A stretch of DNA of 64,000 nucleotides from JAHRAW01 sp965203265. GTDB taxonomy: Bacteria > Pseudomonadota > Gammaproteobacteria > Arenicellales > Poriferihabitantaceae. The position numbers and the translations under genes are program-made. The stretch is from assembly GCA_965203265.1 (NCBI GenBank), contig CBDBBV010000002.1, positions 1,860,001-1,924,000 on the forward strand. The letters run 5' to 3'. Below, in pieces: positions 1-11,771 of the stretch (positions are counted from its first letter, which is position 1; each line of letters starts with the position of its first letter). The notes below the pieces were generated by a model. The model saw only the letters and a program-made list of their open reading frames with translations, had not been told where the DNA came from and searched no databases.

Positions 1-2576
<2,576 letters not shown>

Positions 2577-2612
2577 GGCGGCTAGCGCGAGCCGAGCGGC
2601 GGCGCGGGAAAC

Positions 2613-3056
2613 TCAGGAAACATGGTGGGTACGCGGGACAATGCCCTGCTCGCGATAGAAGCGAAAGCGGCGGCGGCCGGCCGACTTGTCCGCCGCCTCA
2701 TCGACGATCAATTCCGCCACCCGACCGAATCGGGCATAGTCCGCCGGCGCCTCCTGCCTGAGAGAGATGAGCAAATCCACACACCCATCCGGAGCGTCTT
2801 CATGCCCGATCTGCACCGGATAGCGCTCGAGGTCGGATGCCGGCTGCGCCACGTGGTGGATGGCATGAGGCACGAAACTGCTCTGGGAAAAAGTCCACAA
2901 CATGGCGTCCAGCAAACTGCTCTGCGCCGCCTCGTCGGTTTGCATGTACACCTTCAGGCCGTGTTCGTGCGCCTTGTTGGCGATGCGGCAGGCGTAGTTG
3001 TATTTATCCGACGCCTGCGCCCGCGCGAGCACATAGAAATCCACCTGCGTGGTCAT
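2613..3056 (-). CDS. holC: DNA polymerase III chi subunit
   Basis: Clamp-loader accessory subunit that links the replicase to SSB together with psi. The 147-residue product begins MTTQVDFYVL and contains the family pattern of a cytoplasmic chi subunit (ARIANKAHEHGLKVY-like helix, then a LLDAMLWTFSQSSFVPH strand-turn), matching the normal length of about 145-150 residues. It lies 13 bases downstream of pepA and 36 upstream of valS, the usual place for holC. Function follows from family and synteny; nothing unusual is visible. Confidence 0.93.
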   Translation of the reverse strand: MTTQVDFYVLARAQASDKYNYACRIANKAHEHGLKVYMQTDEAAQSSLLDAMLWTFSQSSFVPHAIHHVAQPASDLERYPVQIGHEDAPDGCVDLLISLRQEAPADYARFGRVAELIVDEAADKSAGRRRFRFYREQGIVPRTHHVS

Positions 3057-3069
3057 GGCGCGGCGGCGA

Positions 3070-4557
3070 TCAGCGATTCAGGAGGAACTCGACCAGCAGC
3101 GGCACCGGGCGACCGGTGGCGCCCTTGTTGCGCCCGGAAGTCCACGCGGTACCGGCGATGTCGAGGTGCGCCCAATCGAATTTCCCGGTGAATTTCTTGA
3201 GGAAGCACGCCGCCGTTACCGCCCCGGCATAGCGCCCGCCGATGTTGGCCACATCGGCGAAATTGCTGTCCAGCTGCTTGGCGTACTCGTCCCACACCGG
3301 CATGCGCCAAGCGCGATCGCCGCTCGCTTCTCCGGCGCCGAGCAACTCGTTGGCGAGGGCATCGCAATCGCTGAACAACCCGCTGGCCTGATCCCCCAAG
3401 GCGACAGCGCAGGCGCCGGTCAGGGTGGCGATATCCACCACCGCCGCCGGGTTGTAACGCTCGGCGTAGGTCAGCGCGTCGCACAGAATCAACCGGCCCT
3501 CGGCGTCGGTATTGAGCACCTCGATGGTGGTGCCGGCCATACTCGTTACGATGTCGCCGGGCTTGTTGGCGGCGCCGTCCGGCAGATTCTCGCTGCTCGG
3601 CACGATGCCCACCAGATTGATCTTCAACTCCAACTCGACCGCCGCCTGCATCGCCCCGAAGACGCTGGCGCCGCCGCACATGTCGTATTTCATCTCGTCC
3701 ATGGCGGCCGCCGGCTTGAGGGAAATGCCGCCGGCGTCGAAGGTCAACCCCTTGCCCACCAGCACCACCGGGCGCTCGCCGCGCTTGCCGCCGTTGTATT
3801 CCATGATGATCAGCTTGGCCGGTTCGCGGCTGCCGCTAGAGACCGACAGCAGCGCGCCCATCTTGCGCTGCTTCATTTCCGCCTCGTTCAATATCGTCGT
3901 CTTGATTCCGAGGCGCTTGGCCATGCGCCGCGCCTGCGTGGCGAGATAGGATGGCGTGCACAGGTTGCCCGGCAGATTGGCGTAATCCCGCGCCAACGCC
4001 ACGCCGCCGGCGACAGCGGCGGCCTCGCGCAGGCCCTGAACGACCTTGGAGCGCTGCCCACGGGCGCACAGCATGGAGACTTTCTTCAGTTTGATCGGCT
4101 TGTTCGCGCCGCTCTTGGTCTGCTCGAAGCGATACAGCGCGCTTTCCATGGCCTCCGCCAGATTCCTCGCCCGGCGGCGCTCGTCGGTGTCGGCGTAGGT
4201 CGCCTCCAGCAGGCTCAGATCGGCAGAGGGGATGGCGCGCTCGTCGAGCAGGGTCGCGGCGGCGGCGGCGGCGCGGCGGGCGGCGGCGGCGGTGAAGTCG
4301 TCCTGCGGCCCGAGTCCGAGGAGCAGCACTCGTTCGGCCTTGAGGCCGGGGGGGTTGTACAGCATCTGCATACTGCCGAGACTGCCGTCCAAGTCGCCGC
4401 GACCGAGCAGGGCGGTGAGTTGCTTGCCACCGGCCTCGTCCACGCGCCCGCCCGTGGGGGTGAGCGCGGATTGCGCGGGTTTTGCCTTGAATATGCCCAC
4501 CACCAAACAGCGGGACGCCAGAGTAACCGCGTCGGCGGTCTTTGCAGAGAATTCCAT
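3070..4557 (-). CDS. pepA: Leucyl aminopeptidase (cytosol aminopeptidase, M17)
   Basis: Dimetal aminopeptidase that removes N-terminal residues from peptides; in enterobacteria PepA also binds DNA in Xer recombination. The 495-residue product carries the M17 signature NTDAEGRLILCDAL and the metal-ligand stretch VGKGLTFDAGGISLKP. The ATG at 4557 is chosen because GGGAG sits 5 bases upstream. A longer reading starts at a TTG that overlaps this ribosome site and is therefore unlikely. It heads the pepA-holC-valS operon and is divergent from lptF. Length matches E. coli PepA (503). Confidence 0.96.
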   Translation of the reverse strand: MEFSAKTADAVTLASRCLVVGIFKAKPAQSALTPTGGRVDEAGGKQLTALLGRGDLDGSLGSMQMLYNPPGLKAERVLLLGLGPQDDFTAAAARRAAAAAATLLDERAIPSADLSLLEATYADTDERRRARNLAEAMESALYRFEQTKSGANKPIKLKKVSMLCARGQRSKVVQGLREAAAVAGGVALARDYANLPGNLCTPSYLATQARRMAKRLGIKTTILNEAEMKQRKMGALLSVSSGSREPAKLIIMEYNGGKRGERPVVLVGKGLTFDAGGISLKPAAAMDEMKYDMCGGASVFGAMQAAVELELKINLVGIVPSSENLPDGAANKPGDIVTSMAGTTIEVLNTDAEGRLILCDALTYAERYNPAAVVDIATLTGACAVALGDQASGLFSDCDALANELLGAGEASGDRAWRMPVWDEYAKQLDSNFADVANIGGRYAGAVTAACFLKKFTGKFDWAHLDIAGTAWTSGRNKGATGRPVPLLVEFLLNR

Positions 4558-4736
4558 GCTTACTCCCAATCAGGAAATTTCGGAAATTTAGATTACACTT
4601 CGATGATGATTCAGCAGCCGCAGCCACAATCACCGGCCGGCGCCGATTATAGCAAGGCCGCGCTAAGCCGGTGTGTCCGGTGCGTCCGGTGCGCCGCTGC
4701 GCAACCTGCAGCGGTAACGATGGCGGCGGCGGCCGA

Positions 4737-5810
4737 ATGATCATCCATCGCGCCTTCGTTCGCGAAGTACTGCAAACCTGCGGCCTCGTCAGCGTTATCC
4801 TGCTCGGCATTTTCCTGCTTGGCCGACTCATGGAATTTCTCCGTCAGGCGGCCGAGGGGGATATTCCGGCCAACAGCGTGTTGTTGCTGTTGCTGCTCAA
4901 GCTGATCACCTACCTCGATATTCTGGCGCCGTTGGTGCTGTACATCTCCACTCTGCTGGTTCTGGGGCGCTGGATTCGCGACAACGAGTTGACGGTGATC
5001 AGCGCCTGCGGCATCGGCATGAATCAGCTGCTCAGGCCGGCGCTGACGCTGGCCGCCCTAATCGGCGGCATAACGGCTTTGTTTGCCCTGTATCTGTCGC
5101 CGCTGTCGGCCGAGGCGGCGCGCGCGGTGTCCGAGGAAATTCGCAATCGCGCCGAGCTTGCGGGAGTGGTCGCGGGGGTGTTCACGCCGATGCGGGATGG
5201 TCGCGGCGTCTATTTCGTCGAAAGTTACGACTCGCAAAACGGCGCCTTCGGCGGCATTTTCGTCCATCATGGCAGCGGCGGCGGCGAGGACGCCGAAGAC
5301 GAAGTGGTAGTAGCCGAAAGCGGCTACCGCACCATTGATGAAAAAACCAACGCCGACTTCCTCATCCTGAAAAACGGCAGCCGCTATCGCGGCACCGCGG
5401 GCGCCGCCGAATACGGCGTGCTCGATTTCGAGACCTACGGACTGCGCATCGAACCGCGAAATTCGGCGGCGCGCGAACTGCCCCTTGATGCTCGTCCGAC
5501 CTGGGCCCTACCCACCGGCGACGCCGCCGCCATCGGCGAATTCCACTGGCGCGTCTCCAAGGTCGTCCTGTTGCCCATCCTGCTGGTGTTCGCGCTGGCC
5601 TTCTCCGCCATCACCTATCGCCGCAACCGATTCCCCGGTATGCTGCCGGCGCTACTGACGTACTTCGTCTATACCCATTTCCTCGGACTCGGAGTCGTCC
5701 TCATTCGCCGGGGAATCGGCCATCCCCATCTCACCCTGTGGGCGATTCACCTGCTCTTTCTCGGCTGCGCCCTCTACCTGTTGCACCGCCGCAATCGACC
5801 GCTCGCATGA
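4737..5810 (+). CDS. lptF: LPS export ABC transporter permease LptF
   Basis: Inner-membrane permease that with LptG and the ATPase LptB2 extracts lipopolysaccharide toward LptC. The 357-residue product begins MIIHRAFVREVL. It shows three N-terminal membrane segments (about 12-33, 48-75, 98-120), a periplasmic domain rich in beta-strand sequence (about 125-265) and three C-terminal segments. This is the LptF/LptG fold at the expected length (366 in E. coli). The upstream in-frame extension is ignored because the family begins with the amphipathic helix at this ATG. Its stop overlaps the lptG start (ATGA), indicating co-translation. Confidence 0.95.
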   Translation: MIIHRAFVREVLQTCGLVSVILLGIFLLGRLMEFLRQAAEGDIPANSVLLLLLLKLITYLDILAPLVLYISTLLVLGRWIRDNELTVISACGIGMNQLLRPALTLAALIGGITALFALYLSPLSAEAARAVSEEIRNRAELAGVVAGVFTPMRDGRGVYFVESYDSQNGAFGGIFVHHGSGGGEDAEDEVVVAESGYRTIDEKTNADFLILKNGSRYRGTAGAAEYGVLDFETYGLRIEPRNSAARELPLDARPTWALPTGDAAAIGEFHWRVSKVVLLPILLVFALAFSAITYRRNRFPGMLPALLTYFVYTHFLGLGVVLIRRGIGHPHLTLWAIHLLFLGCALYLLHRRNRPLA

Positions 5811-6889
5811 TGAGCATACTCGACCGCTATCTCGGCAGAATCATCCTGCAATACACCCTGATCACCATGCTGGGGCTGTTGGCGCTGTTCGCCTTCGTCA
5901 ATTTCCTCGACCAGTTGGAGGATCTGGGCAAGGGCGAATACGGCGTGCGCGAGGCGCTCGCGTACATCCTGCTGACCATGCCGCGCACCATGTACGAATT
6001 GTTCCCCATCGCCGCCCTGCTGGGCTGCGGCATCGGCCTATCTCTGCTGGCCAACGACTCCGAATTGATCGCCATGCGGGCGAGCGGCGTCTCGGTGCTG
6101 CAGATCACCACGGCGGCGCTGAAAACCGGTGGCCTGTTCGTGGTCGCCGCCATGTTGATCGGCGAATTGATCTCGCCGCAGAGCGAAGATCGGGCACAAC
6201 GCGGGCGCGCCGAGGCATTGCAGCAAACGGATTCCGGGCTGTGGCTGCGAGACGCGCACACCTATTTCCACGCCGACGAGGTGCTACCGGATCTGACCCT
6301 GCGGCGCATCAGGATATTCGAATTCGACTCGCAACGAAAACTGCGCGAGTTGGTGTCCGCCGCCGATGGCAGATTCGCCGACGGCCACTGGCTGCTCAAC
6401 GATGTGCACAAAACCCTGATCGACGCCGACGGCAACGCCGAGACGGCGCGACTGGCGGCAAGTCGTTGGCAGTCCGGCATCACGCCGGAAATTCTCTCGG
6501 TGTTCCTGCTGCAGCCGGATCAGCTGTCGTTGCGCCACCTGCGCAGATACATCGGCCACCTGCGGGCAAATCGGCAGCAAACCGAGTCGTTCGAGCTGGC
6601 CTTCTGGAACAAGATGATGCTGCCGATTTCCACCGCGATCATGGTGGCGCTGGCGATCCCCTTCGTGTTCGTCAACATTCGCAGTGGAACGTTGGGGCGC
6701 AATCTGTTCATCGGCATCATGCTCGGTTTGGGCTTCCATGTCGCCAATCGCGGCCTCGGCTACCTAGTGCTGGCCTACGGCCTGCCGCCCGTGCTCGGCG
6801 CCACCCTGCCGTTGCTCGCCTTCATGCTACTGGCGGCGGCGATGCTGTGGAAGGTCGAGCATGTTGCCGCGGCAAACAAGGCGGCGTGA
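5807..6889 (+). CDS. lptG: LPS export ABC transporter permease LptG
   Basis: Second permease of the Lpt transporter. It is 360 residues, exactly the E. coli length, beginning MMSILDRYLGRIILQYTL. Six membrane segments flank a periplasmic domain. The sequence LARMAINSE-like cytoplasmic loop (ELIAMRASGVSVLQI) is the conserved coupling-helix region that contacts LptB. The ATG overlaps the lptF stop by four bases; a second ATG follows immediately at 5810. lptB, lptA and lptC are not in the window, as in many gammaproteobacteria. Confidence 0.95.
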   Translation: MMSILDRYLGRIILQYTLITMLGLLALFAFVNFLDQLEDLGKGEYGVREALAYILLTMPRTMYELFPIAALLGCGIGLSLLANDSELIAMRASGVSVLQITTAALKTGGLFVVAAMLIGELISPQSEDRAQRGRAEALQQTDSGLWLRDAHTYFHADEVLPDLTLRRIRIFEFDSQRKLRELVSAADGRFADGHWLLNDVHKTLIDADGNAETARLAASRWQSGITPEILSVFLLQPDQLSLRHLRRYIGHLRANRQQTESFELAFWNKMMLPISTAIMVALAIPFVFVNIRSGTLGRNLFIGIMLGLGFHVANRGLGYLVLAYGLPPVLGATLPLLAFMLLAAAMLWKVEHVAAANKAA

Positions 6890-7008
6890 GCGGGTTCGCT
6901 CGATTCCATCTTTTCCGCTTTTCCATCGGCGAGGCGGGAAGCACGGCAAGGCTGGGCGTTTTGGTTGTATAGTCGAGTTTTCGCTCACTTCCGAATCTGG
7001 AGCCGCCA

Positions 7009-7905
7009 ATGCCTGACCACAACGTTTCCTTCATCGGCCTCGGCGTCATGGGCTATCCGATGGCCGGCCACCTCGCGCAGAGCGGTTGGCGGGTGTGCGT
7101 GCACAACCGCACCGCCGCCACGGCCGAGCGCTGGGTCGCCCAATACGGCGGCGGCAGCGGCGGCAGCCTCGCGGCCACGCCGGCGGAAGCCGCCTCGGGC
7201 GCGGATTTCGTGTTTTCCTGCGTCGGCAACGACGACGACCTGCGCCACATCACTCTGGGCGCGGACGGGGCCTTCGCCGGCATGAGGGCGGGCGCGGTGT
7301 TCATCGACCACACCACCGCCTCCGCCGACATCGCCCGCGAGATTGCGGCACACGCCGCCGAACGCGGAATTTCGTTCTTGGATGCGCCCATCTCCGGCGG
7401 CCAATCCGGAGCGGAAAACGGCACGTTGACGATCATGGCGGGCGGCGATCGGGAGATTTTCGATCTCGCCAAGCCGCTACTACACACCTACGCCCGCAGC
7501 GCCACGCTCATGGGGGATTGCGGCGCCGGTCAACTGACCAAGATGGTCAATCAGATCTGCATCGCCGGGCTGGTGCAGAGTCTGTCCGAAGGCGTCGCCT
7601 TCGCCGTCAACGCCGGTTTGGACGCTCGCCGGGTGTTCGAAGTGATTTCTCAGGGCGCGGCGCAGTCTTGGCAGATGGTCAATAGATACGAAACCATGCT
7701 CGACAACCATTTCGAATTCGGTTTCGCGGTGGACTGGATGCGCAAGGACCTCGGGCTGTGCCTTGCCGAGGCCGAGCGCAACGGCTCCGACCTGCCCGTG
7801 GGCAAGATCGTGGATGGCTACTACGCCGAGGTGCAGGCGGCCGACGGCGGGCGCTGGGACACTTCCAGTTTGCTCACCCGGCTGTATCGCCAGGACCTCG
7901 ACTGA
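7009..7905 (+). CDS. 3-hydroxyisobutyrate-dehydrogenase-family NAD(P) oxidoreductase
   Basis: Beta-hydroxyacid dehydrogenase family member, 298 residues. The N-terminal Rossmann motif FIGLGVMGYPMAGHL (residues 7-21) is the family signature. SFLDAPISGGQSGAENGTL and GAGQLTKMVNQ, which carries the catalytic lysine, lie near 125-180. Related enzymes oxidise 3-hydroxyisobutyrate or reduce tartronate semialdehyde or succinic semialdehyde. The substrate cannot be set from sequence alone. It is followed 11 bases later by an mscS-type gene, probably in one transcript. Family call is firm, substrate open. Confidence 0.9.
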   Translation: MPDHNVSFIGLGVMGYPMAGHLAQSGWRVCVHNRTAATAERWVAQYGGGSGGSLAATPAEAASGADFVFSCVGNDDDLRHITLGADGAFAGMRAGAVFIDHTTASADIAREIAAHAAERGISFLDAPISGGQSGAENGTLTIMAGGDREIFDLAKPLLHTYARSATLMGDCGAGQLTKMVNQICIAGLVQSLSEGVAFAVNAGLDARRVFEVISQGAAQSWQMVNRYETMLDNHFEFGFAVDWMRKDLGLCLAEAERNGSDLPVGKIVDGYYAEVQAADGGRWDTSSLLTRLYRQDLD

Positions 7906-7916
7906 GGTCGGGACTG

Positions 7917-9026
7917 ATGGACGAACTGCGCGCCTACCTGTCGCTGTCGATCCTATTGGAAATTTTTCAGGGACGACCCTGGGTACAAGCGGCGGTCGCG
8001 CTCGGCATCTTCGTCGCCGTGGCGCACCTGCTCACCGCGCTCATCCAACGCGGCCTGTTGCGCCTCGTGTGCAAAGTCGGCCTGCGCCTCGGCGGCGAAA
8101 TCATCGCCAATCTCCACCAACCGCTGTTCTATTCCATCCTGATGGTCGGGCTGGCCGTTTCGCTGGCGCTGTCTCCCATCGGCGGCACCATCGAACGCAC
8201 CGCAATTTCCGCGCTCAAAACCGTCAATGTGCTCATCTGGCTGGGCTTCTTCATCCGCCTGTCGGGGCTCTTGCTGAAGGCTGTGGCGCAGCGTCGCCGC
8301 CAGCAGTTGATCACCCAGCAAACTCTGCCGCTGTTTCAAAATCTGGCGTTTTTGCTCATCTGCGCCGTGGCCCTCTATGTGGGCTTCCGGCTGTGGGGCG
8401 TGGATATGACCGCGTGGCTGGCCTCCGCCGGCGTGCTCGCCGTGGCCATCGGTTTTGCCGCCAAGGATACCCTGTCGAATTTTGTCGCCGGATTCTTCAT
8501 CCTCGCCGAGTCGCCTTACAAGATCGGCGACTACATCGTGCTGGACACCGGCGAGCGCGGCGAAATCACCGAAATCGGCATTCGCAGCACCCGCCTGATG
8601 ACGCGCGACGATGTGGAGCTGACCATCCCCAACGGCATCATGGGCAACAGCAAAATCGTCAACGAAAGCGGCGGGCCGCATCCGAAATTTCGCATCCGCA
8701 TACCGGTGGGGGTGGCCTACGGCAGCGATGTGGCGTTGGTGAAATCGGTGCTGTCCGTGGTCGCCGAGACCAACGAATTCGTCTGCGACGAGCCCGAACC
8801 GCGAGTGAGATTCCGCCAATTCGGCCCTTCCAGCCTCGATTTCGAATTGCTCTGCTGGGTCGAACAGCCTTCTCAGCGCGGCTTGGTGGTCGATCTGCTG
8901 TTGACCGCCATCAATCAGCGTTTCAGCGAAGAGGGGGTGGAGATTCCCTTCGTCAAGCGCGATGTCTATATCAAGGAAATGCCGGCGGAGCAGCGGCCGC
9001 CACCATCGGAAAAAACCCGACAATAA
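7917..9026 (+). CDS. MscS-family mechanosensitive ion channel
   Basis: Small-conductance mechanosensitive channel of the inner membrane that releases solutes on hypo-osmotic shock. The 369-residue product begins MDELRAYLSL and has about four membrane segments. Its pore helix and cytoplasmic-domain entry read GFAAKDTLSNFVAGFFI then SPYKIGDYIVL, the MscS signature. A beta domain follows with TIPNGIMGNSKIVNESG (about residue 240) and an alpha/beta C-terminal domain. It is somewhat longer than E. coli MscS (286) because of extra N-terminal helices. The start 11 bases after the preceding gene avoids a long overlap. Confidence 0.93.
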   Translation: MDELRAYLSLSILLEIFQGRPWVQAAVALGIFVAVAHLLTALIQRGLLRLVCKVGLRLGGEIIANLHQPLFYSILMVGLAVSLALSPIGGTIERTAISALKTVNVLIWLGFFIRLSGLLLKAVAQRRRQQLITQQTLPLFQNLAFLLICAVALYVGFRLWGVDMTAWLASAGVLAVAIGFAAKDTLSNFVAGFFILAESPYKIGDYIVLDTGERGEITEIGIRSTRLMTRDDVELTIPNGIMGNSKIVNESGGPHPKFRIRIPVGVAYGSDVALVKSVLSVVAETNEFVCDEPEPRVRFRQFGPSSLDFELLCWVEQPSQRGLVVDLLLTAINQRFSEEGVEIPFVKRDVYIKEMPAEQRPPPSEKTRQ

Positions 9027-9041
9027 TCGCTGAAGGCGTCG

Positions 9042-9779
9042 ATGAAAGTGAAGCGAAAGGTGTCCGCGCTGCTCGGAAAAATGGCGCGAGACGAGCGCGA
9101 CAAGATATTGGCGCAATGCAACCAGCGCAGCTATGCCAAGGGAGAGCAGATCGTTCGCGAAATGGATTGGGCGGAACACAACATGTATTTCATCGATCAC
9201 GGCACAGTACGGGTAACGTTGTTTGCCGACAATGGCAGGGAGGTGAGTTTCGCCACCCTCGGAGCGGGCGAAAATTTCGGTGAAATTTCGGCCATAGACG
9301 GCATGCCCCGCTCGGCCACCGTGATCGCCCTGACCGAAACCGACATCACCATCATGTCGTCGCAGGTTTTCGCGCGACTGCTCGGCGACTACCCAAAGGT
9401 GGCGCGGGAACTGTTGCAGCAGATGAGCGCCACCATCCGCCGACTGTGCGACCGCATATTCGAATATTCCACCATCGGCGTGAATAACCGCATCCACGCC
9501 GAACTGCTGCGACTTGCCAGAAAAAACCTCGATCTGGACGGCATCGCCCGCATCATCGAGATGCCGACTCATGCGCAACTCGCCAGCCGAGTAAGCTGCC
9601 ATCGCGAAGCGGTCAGCCGAGAATTGAAGGCGTTGGAGAAACGGGGCATTGTGGTGAAGAAAAAGCGCAAATTCATCATTTCGGACATCGACCTGTTGCA
9701 AAACATGGTGGATCAGGTCATGCGGCGCAGTGAAGACTGCTACGAAGCAGACAGTGCGCTTAGCCGAGCCGATTTGTAG
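9042..9779 (+). CDS. Crp/Fnr-family transcriptional regulator
   Basis: Cyclic-nucleotide-binding-domain regulator of 245 residues. Residues 20-130 form the beta-roll, with GENFGEISAIDGMPRSATV, which carries the phosphate-binding-cassette residues (FGE and R-S-A) typical of cAMP-binding members. No FNR-type iron-sulfur cysteine cluster is seen. A long dimerisation helix follows. The C-terminal winged helix contains HAQLASRVSCHREAVSRELKALEKRG (about 175-200), a canonical Crp/Fnr recognition helix. It is 15 bases after the mscS-type gene. Target genes are unknown; cAMP as ligand is inference from the cassette residues. Confidence 0.92.
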   Translation: MKVKRKVSALLGKMARDERDKILAQCNQRSYAKGEQIVREMDWAEHNMYFIDHGTVRVTLFADNGREVSFATLGAGENFGEISAIDGMPRSATVIALTETDITIMSSQVFARLLGDYPKVARELLQQMSATIRRLCDRIFEYSTIGVNNRIHAELLRLARKNLDLDGIARIIEMPTHAQLASRVSCHREAVSRELKALEKRGIVVKKKRKFIISDIDLLQNMVDQVMRRSEDCYEADSALSRADL

Positions 9780-9874
9780 AATTAAATTTCCCCGGCGAAG
9801 CCGTGACGCGGGTTCGATTCGGTCGTACAATGCGCCATGAGCCGCCATCGCAAGATCGATTCCCCCGTTTTCCC

Positions 9875-10456
9875 GTGAAGCCATTGTTATCCCAATTACC
9901 CAACCTGCTGACCCTGCTGCGCATCGCCGCCTGCCCGGTATTGGTGTTGCTGTTGCACGACCGCAGTTACGATGTGGCCATCGCGCTGTTCCTCGCCGCC
10001 GGCATCACCGACGGGTTGGACGGCTACATCGCCAAGCGCTTCAACTGCGTCTCCAACCTCGGCGTCATCCTCGACCCCATCGCCGACAAACTGCTGATTG
10101 CCAGCGCCTACATCATGCTGGCGGTGCTGGGGGGCATTCCGTTCTGGCTGCTCATCGTGGTGATGTTCCGCGACCTGGTCATCGTGGTCGGCTATCTGGT
10201 GCTCATGGTCATGGGCAACGACATCCCCATGAAGCCGACCTACACCAGCAAGCTGAACACCTTCCTGCAGATTTCGCTGGTGATCGCGGTACTCATCGGC
10301 ATGGCCGACTGGCTGCATCTGCCGTGGGTGGAACATGCGCTGGTGGTCGGCGTGCTGATCACCACTGTTACCAGCGGCTGCCAATATGTATGGGCCTGGG
10401 GCATTCGCCGGGACGCCTCGGATACCTCGGACAACTCGGAAACCTCCGAGCGATGA
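9875..10456 (+). CDS. CDP-alcohol phosphatidyltransferase family protein (PgsA-like)
   Basis: Integral-membrane enzyme that transfers a phosphatidyl group from CDP-diacylglycerol to an alcohol. The catalytic motif D-G-L-D-G-Y-I-A-K-R then G-V-I-L-D-P-I-A-D-K is complete except that the usual AR is AK, a change seen in PgsA relatives. Several further membrane helices follow. The GTG at 9875 is chosen because family members start just before PNLLTLLRI; ATG 9830 and GTG 9803 are alternatives with no better ribosome site. Its stop overlaps hda (ATGA). The acceptor is probably glycerol-3-phosphate, but this is inferred. Confidence 0.85.
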   Translation: MKPLLSQLPNLLTLLRIAACPVLVLLLHDRSYDVAIALFLAAGITDGLDGYIAKRFNCVSNLGVILDPIADKLLIASAYIMLAVLGGIPFWLLIVVMFRDLVIVVGYLVLMVMGNDIPMKPTYTSKLNTFLQISLVIAVLIGMADWLHLPWVEHALVVGVLITTVTSGCQYVWAWGIRRDASDTSDNSETSER

Positions 10457-11151
10457 ACCGGCAAACGCTGATACCGGCCAGCGGCGAGGGGGAGAGTAGT
10501 TTCGACAGCTTCCGCGTAGGCGACAACGCCGAACTGCTGGCGCAGCTGCGGTGCATGGTTCACGGCACCCGCGCCACGCGGGTTCTGTATTTCTGGGGGG
10601 AGCGCGGCAGCGGCAAAACCCACCTGCTCAACGCCTGCTGCCAACTGGCGCGGCAGCTGGGGAAACCGAATGCCTATCTGCCGGTGCACGGCTCGGCGCC
10701 GCAACCGGGGCGAATCGACCGCATCGAAGCGCACGCTGTGGCGTGCATCGACGATTTTCAGGCCGCCGCGGCGCGTTATTCCTGGGAGAGCGCGCTGCTC
10801 GCGCTGTATGAAAAACTGCGCAACCCCAGCGACGGCGGCAGCGGCGCGCTGGTGGTCGCCGCCAACCAACCTCTCGAGGCGCTCGACCTCGGCTTGAAAG
10901 ACCTCGAATCGAGAATGGCGAGCGGCGGCATCAGCCGCCTGGTCCACCTGAACGATCAGGACAAACTGGCGGCTCTGCGCGCGCGCGCGCGGCAACGGGG
11001 CTTTGTCCTCAGCGACTCGGTATTGCAATTCATCATCACCTACTACCGGCGCGACACCGCCTCCCTGTTTTCCCTGCTCGACCGCATCGACAACGCCTCG
11101 CTGGCGCAGCAGCGGAAAATCACCGTGCCGTTCATCAAATCACTGCTGTAG
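10453..11151 (+). CDS. hda: DnaA regulatory inactivator Hda
   Basis: DnaA-paralogous AAA+ protein that with the loaded beta clamp stimulates ATP hydrolysis by DnaA. It is 232 residues, like E. coli Hda. Walker A is GERGSGKTH (about residues 50-58) and a Walker-B-like VACIDDFQ is near 98. The C-terminal domain IV of DnaA is absent, as expected. N-terminal MNRQTLIPA lacks a perfect clamp-binding QL[SP]LP motif but the region is short. The ATG overlaps the upstream phosphatidyltransferase stop. Convergent with the wrbA-like gene, overlapping it by 12 bases. Confidence 0.92.
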   Translation: MNRQTLIPASGEGESSFDSFRVGDNAELLAQLRCMVHGTRATRVLYFWGERGSGKTHLLNACCQLARQLGKPNAYLPVHGSAPQPGRIDRIEAHAVACIDDFQAAAARYSWESALLALYEKLRNPSDGGSGALVVAANQPLEALDLGLKDLESRMASGGISRLVHLNDQDKLAALRARARQRGFVLSDSVLQFIITYYRRDTASLFSLLDRIDNASLAQQRKITVPFIKSLL

Positions 11152-11766
11152 GCGCGCGGGCGCAGGCTCGAGCGAGTGGGCGAGCGCCAGCGCGCACTTG
11201 GCCACCCGCCGTCCGAGGGTTTCCGCCAACTTTCTTTCATCGGCGCTGAGCGGCAAGGCGTTGTCGGCGCCCGCTATGTGGCCGGCACCATATGGGGCGC
11301 CGCCGCCGGTGGTGTGGCCGAGGGTCGTGCCGTAGAACGGAATGCCGACCATAACCATGCCGTGGTGAATCAGCGGCAGCATCATCGACAACAGGGTGCT
11401 CTCCTGCCCGCCGTGCATACTGCCGCTCGAAGTGAACACCCCCGCCGGTTTGCCGTCGAGGGCGCCGCGCAGCCACAAAGCGGCGGTCTGCTCGAAGAAA
11501 TACTTGAGGGGCGCCGCCACCGTGCCGAAGCGGGTCGGGCTGCCGAGAATCAAGCCGTCGCAAGTTTCCAAATCGGCTAGATCGGCATGAATATCGCCGC
11601 TTGGGGGAATTTCATCCGCCAGCGCCTCGCACACCGTGGAAACCGGCGGCACCGTCCGGCGCACCGCCTCGCACTCGGCCATGCTTTCCACCCCGTCGGC
11701 CACGGATTTCGCCAACTCGGCCACCGAGCCGTGGCGACTGTAGTACAGGATCAATATGCGCTTCAT
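11140..11766 (-). CDS. wrbA: WrbA-like NAD(P)H:quinone oxidoreductase
   Basis: Flavodoxin-fold FMN enzyme that reduces quinones by two electrons, 208 residues. The N-terminal MKRILILYYSRHGSVAELA holds the FMN-phosphate loop. GSPTRFGTVAAPLKYFFEQT and TSSGSMHGGQESTLL are WrbA-family isoalloxazine-contact stretches. It lies five bases downstream of argF on the same strand, so probably co-transcribed. Its last 12 bases overlap hda in convergent orientation, leaving no room for a terminator between them. Confidence 0.9.
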   Translation of the reverse strand: MKRILILYYSRHGSVAELAKSVADGVESMAECEAVRRTVPPVSTVCEALADEIPPSGDIHADLADLETCDGLILGSPTRFGTVAAPLKYFFEQTAALWLRGALDGKPAGVFTSSGSMHGGQESTLLSMMLPLIHHGMVMVGIPFYGTTLGHTTGGGAPYGAGHIAGADNALPLSADERKLAETLGRRVAKCALALAHSLEPAPARLQQ

Positions 11767-11771
11767 CGCGA

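Noticed and set aside
3049..4740. 563-codon plus-strand ORF opposite pepA
   Set aside because: Shadow of pepA, which has clear M17 motifs; the ORF shows no motif or ribosome site.
9803..9840. Possible tRNA T-arm (GGGTTCGATTC)
   Set aside because: Flanking bases do not form a T-stem or acceptor stem; the region lies just upstream of or within the phosphatidyltransferase gene start.
7953..9884. 643-codon antisense ORF opposite mscS and the Crp/Fnr gene
   Set aside because: High-GC shadow frame; composition is His/Gln/Asp-rich without any domain, and the plus strand has two well-supported genes.
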